64,000 bases of DNA from Acinetobacter boissieri (GTDB lineage Bacteria; Pseudomonadota; Gammaproteobacteria; Pseudomonadales; Moraxellaceae): NCBI RefSeq assembly GCF_900096955.1, contig NZ_FMYL01000001.1, positions 248,001-312,000 on the forward strand. Reading direction: 5' to 3'. The notes under the pieces were generated by a model that made no database searches, had not been told where the DNA came from, and was given only the letters and a program-made list of their open reading frames with translations. How positions within the stretch are numbered: the stretch's first letter is position 1; every line of letters begins with the position of its first letter. The translations under genes and the position numbers were made by a program. Positions 38,115 through 46,762 of this stretch are shown in pieces.

Positions 38115-38154
38115 CGTGGAAATGGCTTACATCATTTGTCGTTTTTACGGCTAT

Positions 38155-38183
38155 TTATTCATAGCAAATAAAGGCACTATATC
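38155..38183 (+). promoter_or_regulatory. Candidate sigma-70 promoter of small RNA
   Basis: TTATTC and TATATC are separated by 17 bp; the -10 element is reasonable and the -35 weak, as expected for an activator-dependent promoter. Transcription would begin near 38190. Confidence 0.45.
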
Positions 38184-38189
38184 AATACG

Positions 38190-38336
38190 GCACAGGGACA
38201 TGTCAGGATGACACAAAAGGATAGGACGCCGTAGGAAGAAAAGAAACGTACGAGTAATCGTAAGTTTTAAAGGACTTAACATTGGACGTTAACACAGTGA
38301 GACCCGCATAATCAGGATGATTTAATGCGGGTTTTC
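38190..38336 (+). ncRNA. Probable CsrA/RsmA-sequestering small RNA (Rsm/CsrB type)
   Basis: About 145 nt without an open frame, carrying eight GGA motifs (38196, 38206, 38219, 38224, 38234, 38272, 38284, 38315). Several sit in hairpin loops as CsrA requires: TGTC-AGGAT-GACA at 38201-38213, AACA-TTGGA-CGTT at 38279-38290, and AATC-AGGAT-GATT at the tip of the terminator stem. The 3' end is an intrinsic terminator. Size, motif density and structure match RsmY/RsmZ-type RNAs that titrate CsrA/RsmA and release translation of target mRNAs. A GacA-controlled promoter is expected but only a half-site is seen. Not a CrcZ-type RNA, since CA-rich motifs are absent. Confidence 0.75.
38302..38336 (+). 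terminator. Small RNA terminator with AGGA loop
   Basis: ACCCGCAT pairs with ATGCGGGT (8 bp), topped by AATC/GATT with an AGGAT loop and followed by TTTTCTGCTTTT. The same hairpin is both terminator and a CsrA-type binding site. Confidence 0.85.
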
Positions 38337-38430
38337 TGCTTTTAAATCTCAAAATTTTCACATGATCGTCACTAGACAGTCAGCATTTTTCAGTTACTCT
38401 TATGAAATATTCAATTTATGAGACTGCACT

Positions 38431-38781
38431 ATGCTAAAAATATACGGTATTAAAAACTGTAGCACAATGAAAAAAGCCTTTGATTTACTCAACATGCTTG
38501 GCCTGAGCTATGAATTTCATGACTATAAAAAACAGAGTATAGATGCACAACACTTACAACAGTGGCTAGAGCAAGCAGGTACAGAAGTCATTTTAAATAA
38601 AAAAGGTACCACTTGGCGTAAACTCGATGAACAAGTACAACAAAACGCTTTAGCCAACCAAACAGCACTCATTGAAGCACTTAAGGCACATACCAGCATG
38701 ATTAAACGCCCCGTGCTAGAAACACCCAATGGATTGATTATTGGTTTTGATGAAGAAAAGTATCGAGCTTTAACAGGTTAG
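38431..38781 (+). CDS. YffB/ArsC-like thioredoxin-fold reductase
   Basis: A 116-residue protein of the ArsC/Spx/YffB family. The N-terminus IYGIKNCSTMKKAFDLL has the single cysteine in NCSTMKK that defines YffB-type proteins, followed by FHDYKKQ, KKGTTWRKL and IKRPVLETPNGLIIGFDEEKY. These are glutathione-dependent thiol reductases or regulators with uncertain substrates, cytoplasmic. A perfect hairpin terminator follows. Confidence 0.85.
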   Translation: MLKIYGIKNCSTMKKAFDLLNMLGLSYEFHDYKKQSIDAQHLQQWLEQAGTEVILNKKGTTWRKLDEQVQQNALANQTALIEALKAHTSMIKRPVLETPNGLIIGFDEEKYRALTG

Positions 38782-38807
38782 TCACTTATTTACGATCGTT
38801 TAAAAAA

Positions 38808-38842
38808 TTAATCCTCTAAATTTTAAAAATTTAGAGGATTAA
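38808..38842. terminator. Terminator after YffB-type gene
   Basis: TTAATCCTCTAAATTT and AAATTTAGAGGATTAA are perfect 16-bp arms around three bases. Flanked by AT-rich DNA on both sides; it can serve the convergent DUF2147 gene as well. Confidence 0.8.
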
Positions 38843-38883
38843 AATAATAGTTACTTGTTAAATATTAATATTACAAGCAATAA

Positions 38884-39321
38884 TTACTGTATACGTTGCC
38901 AAATTTGGTTACGGCCCAACAGTGAAATACCAATGTAGCCACGTAATTTTAAGGTTTTATTTTGATTCAGTAACTCACCTTTTAAACGATAGCTTTTACC
39001 ATTTTTAGGGTCAATAATTGTGCCGTCTTCATATTTATTTTCACCGACACTTTTTAAACTACGGACAATTACAGCCCCTTGTAACGGCTTATTATGATAC
39101 ATGCCCTCACACTCGCCACAAATTCCATCTTCACCTGGAACTAAAATTTTTTGAATCGTTGCAATAAAACTGCCATCACGCTGTTGGTTAAAAACAACCT
39201 GCGCTTTAGCTTGGTTCGTTTCATCATCTATGGTTTTCCACACACTCCCATTTAATGGGTCTGCTGCATGTGTTATGGTAACCAAGCCAAATATGGCAAC
39301 TGCACATAATATTTTTTTCAT
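38884..39321 (-). CDS. DUF2147 exported protein
   Basis: A 145-residue protein with signal peptide MKKILCAVAIFGLVTITHA and a DUF2147 domain: GSVWKTIDDETNQAKAQV, CGECEGMYHNKPLQGAVIV (shortened), the GTIIDPKNGKSY block and LRGYIGISLLGRNQIWQR. DUF2147 proteins are small periplasmic or envelope proteins, proposed calycin-like, of unknown function. The CxxC pair could form a disulfide. Divergent from the esterase-like gene. Confidence 0.85.
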   Translation of the reverse strand: MKKILCAVAIFGLVTITHAADPLNGSVWKTIDDETNQAKAQVVFNQQRDGSFIATIQKILVPGEDGICGECEGMYHNKPLQGAVIVRSLKSVGENKYEDGTIIDPKNGKSYRLKGELLNQNKTLKLRGYIGISLLGRNQIWQRIQ

Positions 39322-39410
39322 TGCATATTCCTATAAAATTTTAAGATGTGACATATCTCACATCATACATGACTATCTATAGCGAATATATGTATCTCAA
39401 GGCCATTATT

Positions 39411-40334
39411 ATGCATGAAATGTGGAAACAACTGCTTGTCGAATCTTGCCTCAAAGGCACATTACGTTATCCAAGTAAATATGATTTTTCACCGCAAACC
39501 ATGCGTCATTTTACTGGCCAAATCACACAGATATTTCCATGTAACACGCAAGACTTAAACATAGATACCTACAGTTTAGATACACTCACTGTTGAAAAAA
39601 TTACGCCCTTACAAAATACATCAAAACAGATTATTTTTTATTTGCATGGCGGTGGTTTTTGCTTAGGCTCACTCAAAACACATCGGGCTTGGCTCTGTGA
39701 AATGGCACGTACTACGGGGCTTACTGTCATGAGTTTGGCTTACCCTCTGACACCCGAAACCCCATTTCCTGAACTCAATGAAGCAGTTTACAATGCCTAT
39801 AAAGCATTGCTTGCGTCAGGTATTCAAGCAGATGATGTTATTTTGGCAGGTGACGATGCAGGTGCAAATTTAGCCCTAGCCCTGAGCCTACGTTTGGTCC
39901 GACAGAAAAATACTGTATTGCCTCGTGGACTCATGCTTTTATCCCCATTTATAGACCTGACACTGACCAGCAACTCTATACGATACAACCAAAAACACGA
40001 TGCGCTGTTATCTATAGATTTCTTAAAAAAAGCAATTCATTATTACTTACAAAATTGTGACTTTGATCCATCTAATCCACGTGTGTCACCTTTATTTGAT
40101 GACCTTGCAGGATTGCCCCCACTGCTTATACAGGTGGGTAGTAAATCTATGCTTATGGACGATGCAAAGCGACTCAAAGATATGGCAGTAAATGCTGAAG
40201 TTGATGTAAGTTATAAGTTATATACAGGCATGTGGCATAACTTTTTTATGTTCAATGCATGGTTTGACGAAGGAAAAATGGCATTAGATGATATCTGTTA
40301 CTTTATTCAACATCGCTTAAATAAAACAAATTAA
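39411..40334 (+). CDS. HSL-family alpha/beta hydrolase lacking catalytic serine
   Basis: About 307 residues from the ATG at 39411 (AAGG eight bases upstream; the frame is open from a GTG at 39348). It has the family IV (HSL) oxyanion motif HGGGF and C-terminal GMWHNFFMF with the catalytic His. The nucleophile elbow reads GDDAG at 39849-39863 instead of GDSAG, so serine is replaced by Asp. The acid region VGSKSMLMDDA also lacks the usual DE pair. Probably a pseudo-esterase, a binding protein, or an enzyme with altered chemistry. Full length otherwise, so not simply decayed. Confidence 0.78.
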   Translation: MHEMWKQLLVESCLKGTLRYPSKYDFSPQTMRHFTGQITQIFPCNTQDLNIDTYSLDTLTVEKITPLQNTSKQIIFYLHGGGFCLGSLKTHRAWLCEMARTTGLTVMSLAYPLTPETPFPELNEAVYNAYKALLASGIQADDVILAGDDAGANLALALSLRLVRQKNTVLPRGLMLLSPFIDLTLTSNSIRYNQKHDALLSIDFLKKAIHYYLQNCDFDPSNPRVSPLFDDLAGLPPLLIQVGSKSMLMDDAKRLKDMAVNAEVDVSYKLYTGMWHNFFMFNAWFDEGKMALDDICYFIQHRLNKTN

Positions 40335-40338
40335 AAAA

Positions 40339-40369
40339 ATAATGGCTTTACGTGAGTAAAGCCATTATT
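40339..40369. terminator. Bidirectional terminator
   Basis: ATAATGGCTTTAC and GTAAAGCCATTAT form a perfect 13-bp stem with loop GTGA, flanked by A and T runs. It separates the convergent esterase-like and autotransporter genes. Confidence 0.9.
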
Positions 40370-40385
40370 AAAAAACAGTGTGCTC

Positions 40386-43300
40386 TTAAAAACGATAATC
40401 GAGCTTTAATGTCCCTTCATTACTGTGGCTTTGACTCGCAAACTGCCCTGCATAATTTAAACCAAAACTTAACTGGTTAGTCAGTTTTGTACTTACACCA
40501 ACATCTACTTTTGCAAGATCTTGAGCAATTTCCGAGCCATTCACTTTATAGCTTGAAGCACGATTAAACTGTAAAGTGGTCTGACCTTGCGTATCTCCAA
40601 GGGCATGTTGCCAACCTAAACCGAATTGAGCAGTCACAGGTTTAGACCCCAAATTAAAATCGTAGTTTGCTTTCAAACCTAATGTAGTAAATGTCATGTT
40701 ATTGGTTGACTTTGTACCATACAAGTTTGCAATGTCTGCACCTTGCTCTTGAAATGATTTTGTTTGCGTAACAACGTGAGCTAAGCGAGCATATGGGCTG
40801 ATTGGCAATGCTGTTGGTTTAAACCCATATTCAGCAAATCCTTGCAAGCTATACACGTCTAGATTGGCATTTGCTTGGCTATTTAGGCCCGTACTATTGA
40901 TTTGACGCTGAACAGATACATCACCCCAACGACCAAATAAGCCAAATATTGCATTCGAGTTTTCATCGGCATAACGACCATAAAGACCCAATTGACTATT
41001 GTTGTCTTTGGCCGTAAAGCCGTTATCTGCCACTTTAGCAGTACCTTTGCCCTGACCCAATACCAACCCAAGGCTGCTTTGATTGTTTAATGGTAATTCA
41101 CCACCAACCACTGCACCATAGTTTTTATAACTTGAATCTGATACATCTACAGCGCGGTTATTAAACTGACGACCATAACTGTTCAGCCATAAATACGGCT
41201 GTGTCTGATACTTTTGTGCTGCCACAAAATCTGTAGTCGCTAACAAGTCTTGTGTTGCATTGACTGCTAAAGATGCATAACCTTCACCAGACAAGCGATT
41301 GTATGACTGCCGTGCTTGGTCACTGCTTTGTTTAGCCACAAGATTATATAAACTGTTGCCTAAACCTAGACTTTCTATGCTATTTGCCACTTGGTATTGG
41401 TTGGCTGTTTGTGCCACACTGTTAAAACGTTGATCATTTCTAAGCAATTGTAGTGTGACTGTATTTGCTGTATAGCCAATTTGAGGCGTCAGAAAACTAT
41501 AGGCACTCTTCACTGTTGCAAAACGACCTGTCACCCCATTTGTGCTATTTAAAATGACATATTCAGACAGTAAGTTATATTCGCTACCTAAGCCCACTTG
41601 CAATACATTGGCTGCATTAATTTGAGTACGCCCGCTCACATCTATACCACTGCTTGTTGCACTATTGGCTTGTGTGAGTACTTTGAGTGTACCCTGATTT
41701 AAAGTCAAATCACCACTCACAGACAATCGGTTTAAAGACTGTGTTAAATCTATTGTACCACCTTGTAAAACCTGTAGGTTCTGTAGTTTCCCTGCACCTT
41801 GTAACGTACCAGAACTTTCAACAATGGTTGTACCATTCAAACGATTGGTCACATTTAACTGACCATTTTGCACGCGCGTTGTACCTGTAAACCCACTGCC
41901 ATCGCCGGTATAATTCAATAACCCAGTACCTTGTTTATACAATGTACCTGACCCTGTCATGGTATTGGCCAAGCTTTCTGTAGTGTTATGGTTTAAAACT
42001 AAATTGGCCTGATTGAAAATGGCTCCCTGACCAAACGCACTGCCATTACTGCCAATAAGCGTACCAGCAAGTAATTGTGTACCACCAGACCACGTGTTAC
42101 GACCTACCAAAGTAAGTGAGCCAGTGCCGGTTTTTTCAAGTTGTCCTTGACCTGAAATATCATTTAACCACACATCAGATGCAGACAAACCGCCATCTGT
42201 TGCATTCATATTGATCGTTGTTTTTTGATTAAATGCACCATAGCCATTGGCCGCTTTATATAAGTTTAACGTGTCATAACCCAAGCCATTATCTAACACA
42301 CCCCCTCTTGCATTTGAGGTGGTTTGTAAAAGATCTCTACGTTGATTCGCCGTTAAATATGGGTAACGTGTTTCAATTAAGACTTCTGCATTGTCAGGAA
42401 CTATAGGCGTTAGTGTTGTATCACCAATGGCAGTAAATGCATTGGCAAAGGTATATTTATCGTACAATGCTTTGTTTGTTTGATACTGTGTATAACGCTG
42501 ATTTAAATCCGTTGAGTCATAACAGGCACTAACGGTACCACCACATTGCGTTGCAAAAAAAGATTGGGCTTGTTGGTAGGCATTACGTCTTAAGTCTGCA
42601 TTATTAAGTAAGCCTTGAATCGTATAATACGTGGCATGCATACGACCACCAATCACATCGAGTGGTGAATGTATGCCAGCAAGTACACGGCTATAGCCCA
42701 TTTCACCTGCACGTAATACTAAGTCTGCTTGTTGCTGTGGCACAACATAAGCCACGCTTAAAGCGGCAAGGTAACCTGCATTGGTATGGCCACTTGGGAA
42801 ACCACCATCGCCTTGGCCTGTTGCAGGAACTCTCGCTACTAAAGATGGCTGTAAAATTGACTTTAAGTCTTGACCATCTAGCATTTGGCGAAATGGTCTT
42901 GGATAGTTATATGCATTTTTAGCAGGTGTGGTACTGGCAGGATAACGCACTGCATTCACAAGATTAACCAATTGCCCCAAATTATTATTGGTATTACCAA
43001 GCCCATTGCCTTTATCCGCTACAGACCCTGTATACGCTTCTTTAGGTATGCCATTGACGGTTGTAAATGCACCCGTTTCTTTTTTAAGTATCTGTTGTAA
43101 TGGACCTAAAGCAGTAAGCACTGCATAGTTTGCGTCTTGCCGATCAATTTCATAGGCTTGTACTTCTTGTATGGCTGTTCTACTTCTTGCAACATCAACA
43201 GATAAGCGTACATTTTTATCTAATATTTGAGCACCTGTTGCAGTAGGCGTACCTGTATTCCAAGTTGCCCCTGGTTTCCACAGATTATTAAACCCAGACA

Positions 43301-43403
43301 ATACATCTACCCCAGATTTCACAGATATTGTATCTGCAAAAAGTACTGTACTTTGTAAAGTAAGACCAATGGCAACAGTAAGTCGACTTAACTGAAATTT
43401 CAT
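40386..43403 (-). CDS. Autotransporter with acid phosphatase (PAP2) passenger
   Basis: About 1005 residues from the ATG at 43403 (GTG at 43415 in frame). A signal peptide ends at LFA. The passenger at residues ~80-290 is a class A-type PAP2 phosphatase with all three motifs: KNAYNYPRP (Kx6RP), GFPSGHT, and SRVLAGIHSPLD. Then come beta-helix autotransporter repeats (GTGSLTLVGRNTWSGGT, LVLNHNTTESLANTMTGSGTLYK pattern). A C-terminal autotransporter beta-barrel (~720-1005) ends in YRF. It should display phosphatase on the surface, matching the phosphate theme of the phytase locus. No ribosome site is strong; a GGGCAC/GTGCC hairpin lies just before the start. Confidence 0.9.
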   Translation of the reverse strand: MKFQLSRLTVAIGLTLQSTVLFADTISVKSGVDVLSGFNNLWKPGATWNTGTPTATGAQILDKNVRLSVDVARSRTAIQEVQAYEIDRQDANYAVLTALGPLQQILKKETGAFTTVNGIPKEAYTGSVADKGNGLGNTNNNLGQLVNLVNAVRYPASTTPAKNAYNYPRPFRQMLDGQDLKSILQPSLVARVPATGQGDGGFPSGHTNAGYLAALSVAYVVPQQQADLVLRAGEMGYSRVLAGIHSPLDVIGGRMHATYYTIQGLLNNADLRRNAYQQAQSFFATQCGGTVSACYDSTDLNQRYTQYQTNKALYDKYTFANAFTAIGDTTLTPIVPDNAEVLIETRYPYLTANQRRDLLQTTSNARGGVLDNGLGYDTLNLYKAANGYGAFNQKTTINMNATDGGLSASDVWLNDISGQGQLEKTGTGSLTLVGRNTWSGGTQLLAGTLIGSNGSAFGQGAIFNQANLVLNHNTTESLANTMTGSGTLYKQGTGLLNYTGDGSGFTGTTRVQNGQLNVTNRLNGTTIVESSGTLQGAGKLQNLQVLQGGTIDLTQSLNRLSVSGDLTLNQGTLKVLTQANSATSSGIDVSGRTQINAANVLQVGLGSEYNLLSEYVILNSTNGVTGRFATVKSAYSFLTPQIGYTANTVTLQLLRNDQRFNSVAQTANQYQVANSIESLGLGNSLYNLVAKQSSDQARQSYNRLSGEGYASLAVNATQDLLATTDFVAAQKYQTQPYLWLNSYGRQFNNRAVDVSDSSYKNYGAVVGGELPLNNQSSLGLVLGQGKGTAKVADNGFTAKDNNSQLGLYGRYADENSNAIFGLFGRWGDVSVQRQINSTGLNSQANANLDVYSLQGFAEYGFKPTALPISPYARLAHVVTQTKSFQEQGADIANLYGTKSTNNMTFTTLGLKANYDFNLGSKPVTAQFGLGWQHALGDTQGQTTLQFNRASSYKVNGSEIAQDLAKVDVGVSTKLTNQLSFGLNYAGQFASQSHSNEGTLKLDYRF

Positions 43404-43493
43404 GTTTAAAGGCACATTGCAAAAGAAAGTGCCCTTAATATAAGCACCTTAAATGACATTACCTTTACTGAATATATATTTAAATCATATAAA

Positions 43494-45299
43494 TTACTGT
43501 GCCAGTGCACCGAGTTGCGCATGTAATTTATCTTGCTCAAACTCACCTGTTAAGCGTAAATCTCTACGTTCTTGATGTGACGCATCTAAGAAAAGATAGG
43601 TTGGTGGCCCAAGTACCTGCCACTGGGTCAAAATATTTTGTTGCGATGTATTATATTTACTCAAGTCGAGCTTAATTAAATAATACGGCTGTAGGGCTTT
43701 TTGAATATTGGCTTGCTTTAAAATACCATGCTCTATGGGTTGGCATGCCACACACCAGTCTGCATAAACATCAATGACTATAGCTTGACCTTTTGGTGCA
43801 CGGCTTAACAAGTCTTGAAAACTCTGCTCATCTGTTGCCACGTGCCAAACCACTTGACTACTGACTGCTTGTATTTGTTGCTGGTACTGCATTTGTTGTA
43901 TGGCAAATGCAGTGACTACTGCAAATAACAATACGCCGTAACAAATTTTGAGTTTTAATGTGTATTTATAGATGGCATATAATGCATAAATTGCAAAAGC
44001 ACCATATAACAGTTGAGTGAGCAAATGAAGCCAAAATACACTCAGTAAAGGTCTTAAAAAATACACTGCAAGACCAAGCATAATAAATGCAAAAATGATT
44101 TTGACTTGGTTCATCCATAAGCCAGCTTTAGGCAAAATTTTACTGCCTAAAATACTGACTAAAAGTAAAGGCATGCCCATGCCTAAACCCAATACAAATA
44201 ACAGCAATGCCCCATGCCATTGATTTTGAGTTTGAGCAATAAAAAGGAGCGCACCTGCAAGTGGTGCAGTCATACATGGCCCGACAAGTAGTGCTGAAAC
44301 ACTTCCCATAACAATTGCACCAAGGTATGACCCCCCTTGTTGCTTAGCCTGTAATGTATCTAAACGTGCAGTTAAAAAACGAGGCAGTTGCAGTTCAAAT
44401 AGACCAAATAAATTCAGCGCAAAGATCACAAATAACCCACTAAACGCCATTAAAGTTATGGGTTGCTGTAGCCAACGCTGAAAACCTAAACCTGCGTAAG
44501 ACGCCAATACACCAAGCAAGGCATATATTGTGGCCATACTTAGTACAAATACCCCAGCAACCAACCATGCTCGTGCACCTTTTTTCTCTCGAATCACTAA
44601 AGAGCTCACAATTGGCAACATGGGTAATGAACACGGCGTAAAAGCCAATAAAAATCCAAGCCCTAAAAATAGCCCTAAGCCATAGCCTAATGAGTGATTT
44701 TCTAAACGAGAGGCCCAATGCTGATCAGATGCAGTATCTAATGTAGTAGTATTATTTGGATTTAATTGTGTTGTTGGCAGAGTGTTTTGTGGGGTAGGTT
44801 CATCATTTTGGCGAGTCAATGCTTGATCAAACACACTTCGCTGTGAAGCAATCTTATTTTCTGCCACCATCAAACCATCTGCATCAGTTTTGAACTGCAT
44901 ATGTTGTGGTGGATAACATAAACGATCTTTAGCACAGCCTTGCCAAGACACATCATAAACCGTATTCGGCTTAGCCTTTATGTTTAAATTGAGTCGATTA
45001 AAATAGACCCATGTTGTACCAAAATTTTCATCATGTTGTTGAGTGGCTTGCGGAAACTTGAGTAGAACATCTTGCTGATTGGCGTGTATCGTCACTTTAT
45101 GTTGATATAAGTAATAATCAGGTGCAATTTGCCATGCCAATGCAATATGATTGCGATCTATTGCATCGCTACTAAAAACAAAAGCTTGATTGGCGGGTAA
45201 TAAAGGTTCTTCTGCATGTAATGTGGCACTGATCCATGCCATCGTCAAAACCATCATGAACCACAGTATCTTACACAAACTACGAGACAGAAAAACCAT
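43494..45299 (-). CDS. dsbD: Thiol:disulfide interchange protein DsbD
   Basis: Inner-membrane protein carrying electrons from thioredoxin to periplasmic DsbC/DsbG/CcmG. 601 residues (E. coli 565). Signal peptide; N-terminal alpha domain with cysteines in GCAKDRLCYPPQ; eight-helix beta domain with the redox pair in FTPCSLPMLP and VGPCMTAPLAG; C-terminal thioredoxin-like gamma domain with YADWCVACQPIE. All six redox cysteines are present. Upstream of the autotransporter in the same direction with a 90-bp gap. Confidence 0.94.
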   Translation of the reverse strand: MVFLSRSLCKILWFMMVLTMAWISATLHAEEPLLPANQAFVFSSDAIDRNHIALAWQIAPDYYLYQHKVTIHANQQDVLLKFPQATQQHDENFGTTWVYFNRLNLNIKAKPNTVYDVSWQGCAKDRLCYPPQHMQFKTDADGLMVAENKIASQRSVFDQALTRQNDEPTPQNTLPTTQLNPNNTTTLDTASDQHWASRLENHSLGYGLGLFLGLGFLLAFTPCSLPMLPIVSSLVIREKKGARAWLVAGVFVLSMATIYALLGVLASYAGLGFQRWLQQPITLMAFSGLFVIFALNLFGLFELQLPRFLTARLDTLQAKQQGGSYLGAIVMGSVSALLVGPCMTAPLAGALLFIAQTQNQWHGALLLFVLGLGMGMPLLLVSILGSKILPKAGLWMNQVKIIFAFIMLGLAVYFLRPLLSVFWLHLLTQLLYGAFAIYALYAIYKYTLKLKICYGVLLFAVVTAFAIQQMQYQQQIQAVSSQVVWHVATDEQSFQDLLSRAPKGQAIVIDVYADWCVACQPIEHGILKQANIQKALQPYYLIKLDLSKYNTSQQNILTQWQVLGPPTYLFLDASHQERRDLRLTGEFEQDKLHAQLGALAQ

Positions 45300-45328
45300 A
45301 AATTACTCAAACATTTACTAGCTAAGGC

Positions 45329-46096
45329 TTAAAATAAAAATGACACACCTAAACCACCTTTATAATCTGGTACATCACCACCTAAACCTACGCCCACACT
45401 GGCATCGAGTTGCATGCGTGAGTTCACTGCATAAATGATTCCTGTTGCTAAAGAGGTTTGGCTGGCTTCACTCTCTTGCTTACGGTAAACAAATTCAGAG
45501 TATCCAGACCACTTTTTAGACAACTGATAACTTAAAGTCGGCACGGCAGTGACTGCAAAATCATGATTTTGCATTTCATAACGCATGGTAATACCGGTGG
45601 TTAAAATGTCATTTTGGGCATACTGTACGCTAGAAGACACTGCATAAATGTTATCTTCTGCTGTAAATTGGTCATTTCCTGTGGCAACCACCACCTGACC
45701 TAATAATGCCATGCTCATGCGGTTGTCATTTAAATCTACCGCATGCTTAATCCCCACACTCACATCACCTAAACCATGATCTGTGGTTTTTTTACCTTGT
45801 GATGTGGTTTTGATCCAACCTGGACCACCAAACCCCAATTGAAGCTCAGTATTTTTAGTTAAACCTGTACGAAACTCCATATCACCTTGTAGCGATACTA
45901 TATTTTGTAAGCCGTTGTTAATTGTTGACTTACTATAGCTCACGGTAGGTAGACTTTGCTCCCAAGCTAAATGACCCACAGGAGTAATACTGGTACCAAA
46001 ACCAGTACCAGGACGGTCAAAGGAAAAATCTTGGGCAAATACATGTGCACTTGTTAACGCCGAACAAATTACTGTGATTTTAAATATTTTTTTCAT
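45329..46096 (-). CDS. Outer-membrane beta-barrel protein (transporter-like)
   Basis: About 255 residues from the ATG at 46096 (start could also be the ATG at 46102). Signal peptide KKIFKITVICSALTSAHVFA then RPGTGFGTSITPVGHLAWEQSLPT, repeated amphipathic strands and a C-terminal GGLGVSFLF. The start DRPGTG and overall pattern resemble the MetA-pathway-of-phenol-degradation/transporter barrel families. Function unknown. It follows the ankyrin gene with almost no gap and precedes dsbD, so the three may share a transcript. Confidence 0.7.
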   Translation of the reverse strand: MKKIFKITVICSALTSAHVFAQDFSFDRPGTGFGTSITPVGHLAWEQSLPTVSYSKSTINNGLQNIVSLQGDMEFRTGLTKNTELQLGFGGPGWIKTTSQGKKTTDHGLGDVSVGIKHAVDLNDNRMSMALLGQVVVATGNDQFTAEDNIYAVSSSVQYAQNDILTTGITMRYEMQNHDFAVTAVPTLSYQLSKKWSGYSEFVYRKQESEASQTSLATGIIYAVNSRMQLDASVGVGLGGDVPDYKGGLGVSFLF

Positions 46097-46110
46097 GGTC
46101 ATACCCACTT

Positions 46111-46668
46111 TTAAAGACTCAATTCTTTAGACATTTTTGCACCATGCTCACGCAAGAGTTGCAGTGTTTGTTGCTCTTCTGGTAACGCTTGTGACCAATC
46201 TATTTCATCATAGTCACAGTCAAAAAAGAGTTGGCTAATCGATGACAAAATCGTAAGGTCTTCATCATCTTTAGTATTCGGATTAACTTTTAAGTCAAGT
46301 AGTCGTTGTACTGCAGGTACACAGGCTGCGCTTGAACAATCCCACAAAGGACCATAAAACTCTTCAGCATCCCACAAGTGAATATTTGCACCTGCTGCAA
46401 TTAACGCATCTAAGATGTCTAAATGAATCTGTAATTTTTGCTGTTTTTGTTGTTCTGACCACGGTGTACCTTCAGTATAAGCTGTCGATACTGCTTCCCA
46501 CCAAGCAAATATACCATCACACGCAATCGAAATGGGTAGACCTTTTTCAGGGGCAATAAAATTTACATCTAACCCTTGCGCTAAAGCCTGCTGTACGCCC
46601 TCTAAGTCTAAAGCTTCAATGGCTTCGATTAACTGTTGCTGTTGTGCTGTTAGCATCTTTACGCTCAT
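46111..46668 (-). CDS. Ankyrin-repeat protein
   Basis: A 185-residue soluble protein with ankyrin-like repeats: LIEAIEALDLEGVQQALAQGLDVN (first, shortened), LDILDALIAAGANIHLWD, and AVQRLLDLKVNPNTKDDEDLT, ending in LLREHGAKMS. Acidic overall, no signal peptide. Probably a protein-interaction module, partner unknown. Encoded just upstream of the barrel protein. Confidence 0.75.
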   Translation of the reverse strand: MSVKMLTAQQQQLIEAIEALDLEGVQQALAQGLDVNFIAPEKGLPISIACDGIFAWWEAVSTAYTEGTPWSEQQKQQKLQIHLDILDALIAAGANIHLWDAEEFYGPLWDCSSAACVPAVQRLLDLKVNPNTKDDEDLTILSSISQLFFDCDYDEIDWSQALPEEQQTLQLLREHGAKMSKELSL

Positions 46669-46707
46669 GTCATATTTTTTTTAGTGTAACAAGAAAGCAT
46701 GCTCTAG

Positions 46708-46745
46708 ACGACAAAAAAGCACCGAAAAAGGTGCTTTTTTGTCGT
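46708..46745. terminator. Strong hairpin terminator after hibernation factor gene
   Basis: ACGACAAAAAAGCACC and GGTGCTTTTTTGTCGT are perfect 16-bp arms around GAAAAA. It ends the minus-strand hibernation-factor transcript 18 bp after its stop. Confidence 0.9.
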
Positions 46746-46762
46746 ACCACATGTAAATCAAA

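Larger units (their letters stand above)
37969..38189. other. Intergenic region upstream of small RNA
   Basis: The full 37969-38430 gap (462 bp) lacks a protein gene. This first part holds the crc terminator, then a possible GacA-box half-site CTTACA (38126-38131; the left half is not recognisable) and the promoter of the small RNA. The last part, 38337-38430, is the leader of the YffB-type gene. Confidence 0.5.

Noticed and set aside
38111-38133. GacA binding box before the small RNA
   Set aside because: Only the right half CTTACA is clear; the left half does not match TGTAAG at 6-bp spacing, so I do not call it.
38190-38336. CrcZ-type RNA because of the neighbouring crc gene
   Set aside because: No AAYAAYAA or CA-rich repeats; the motifs are GGA, fitting Csr/Rsm instead.
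43404-43434. Riboregulatory hairpin over the autotransporter start
   Set aside because: GGGCAC/GTGCC with one bulge is short and could be chance; no T tract and no known analogue.
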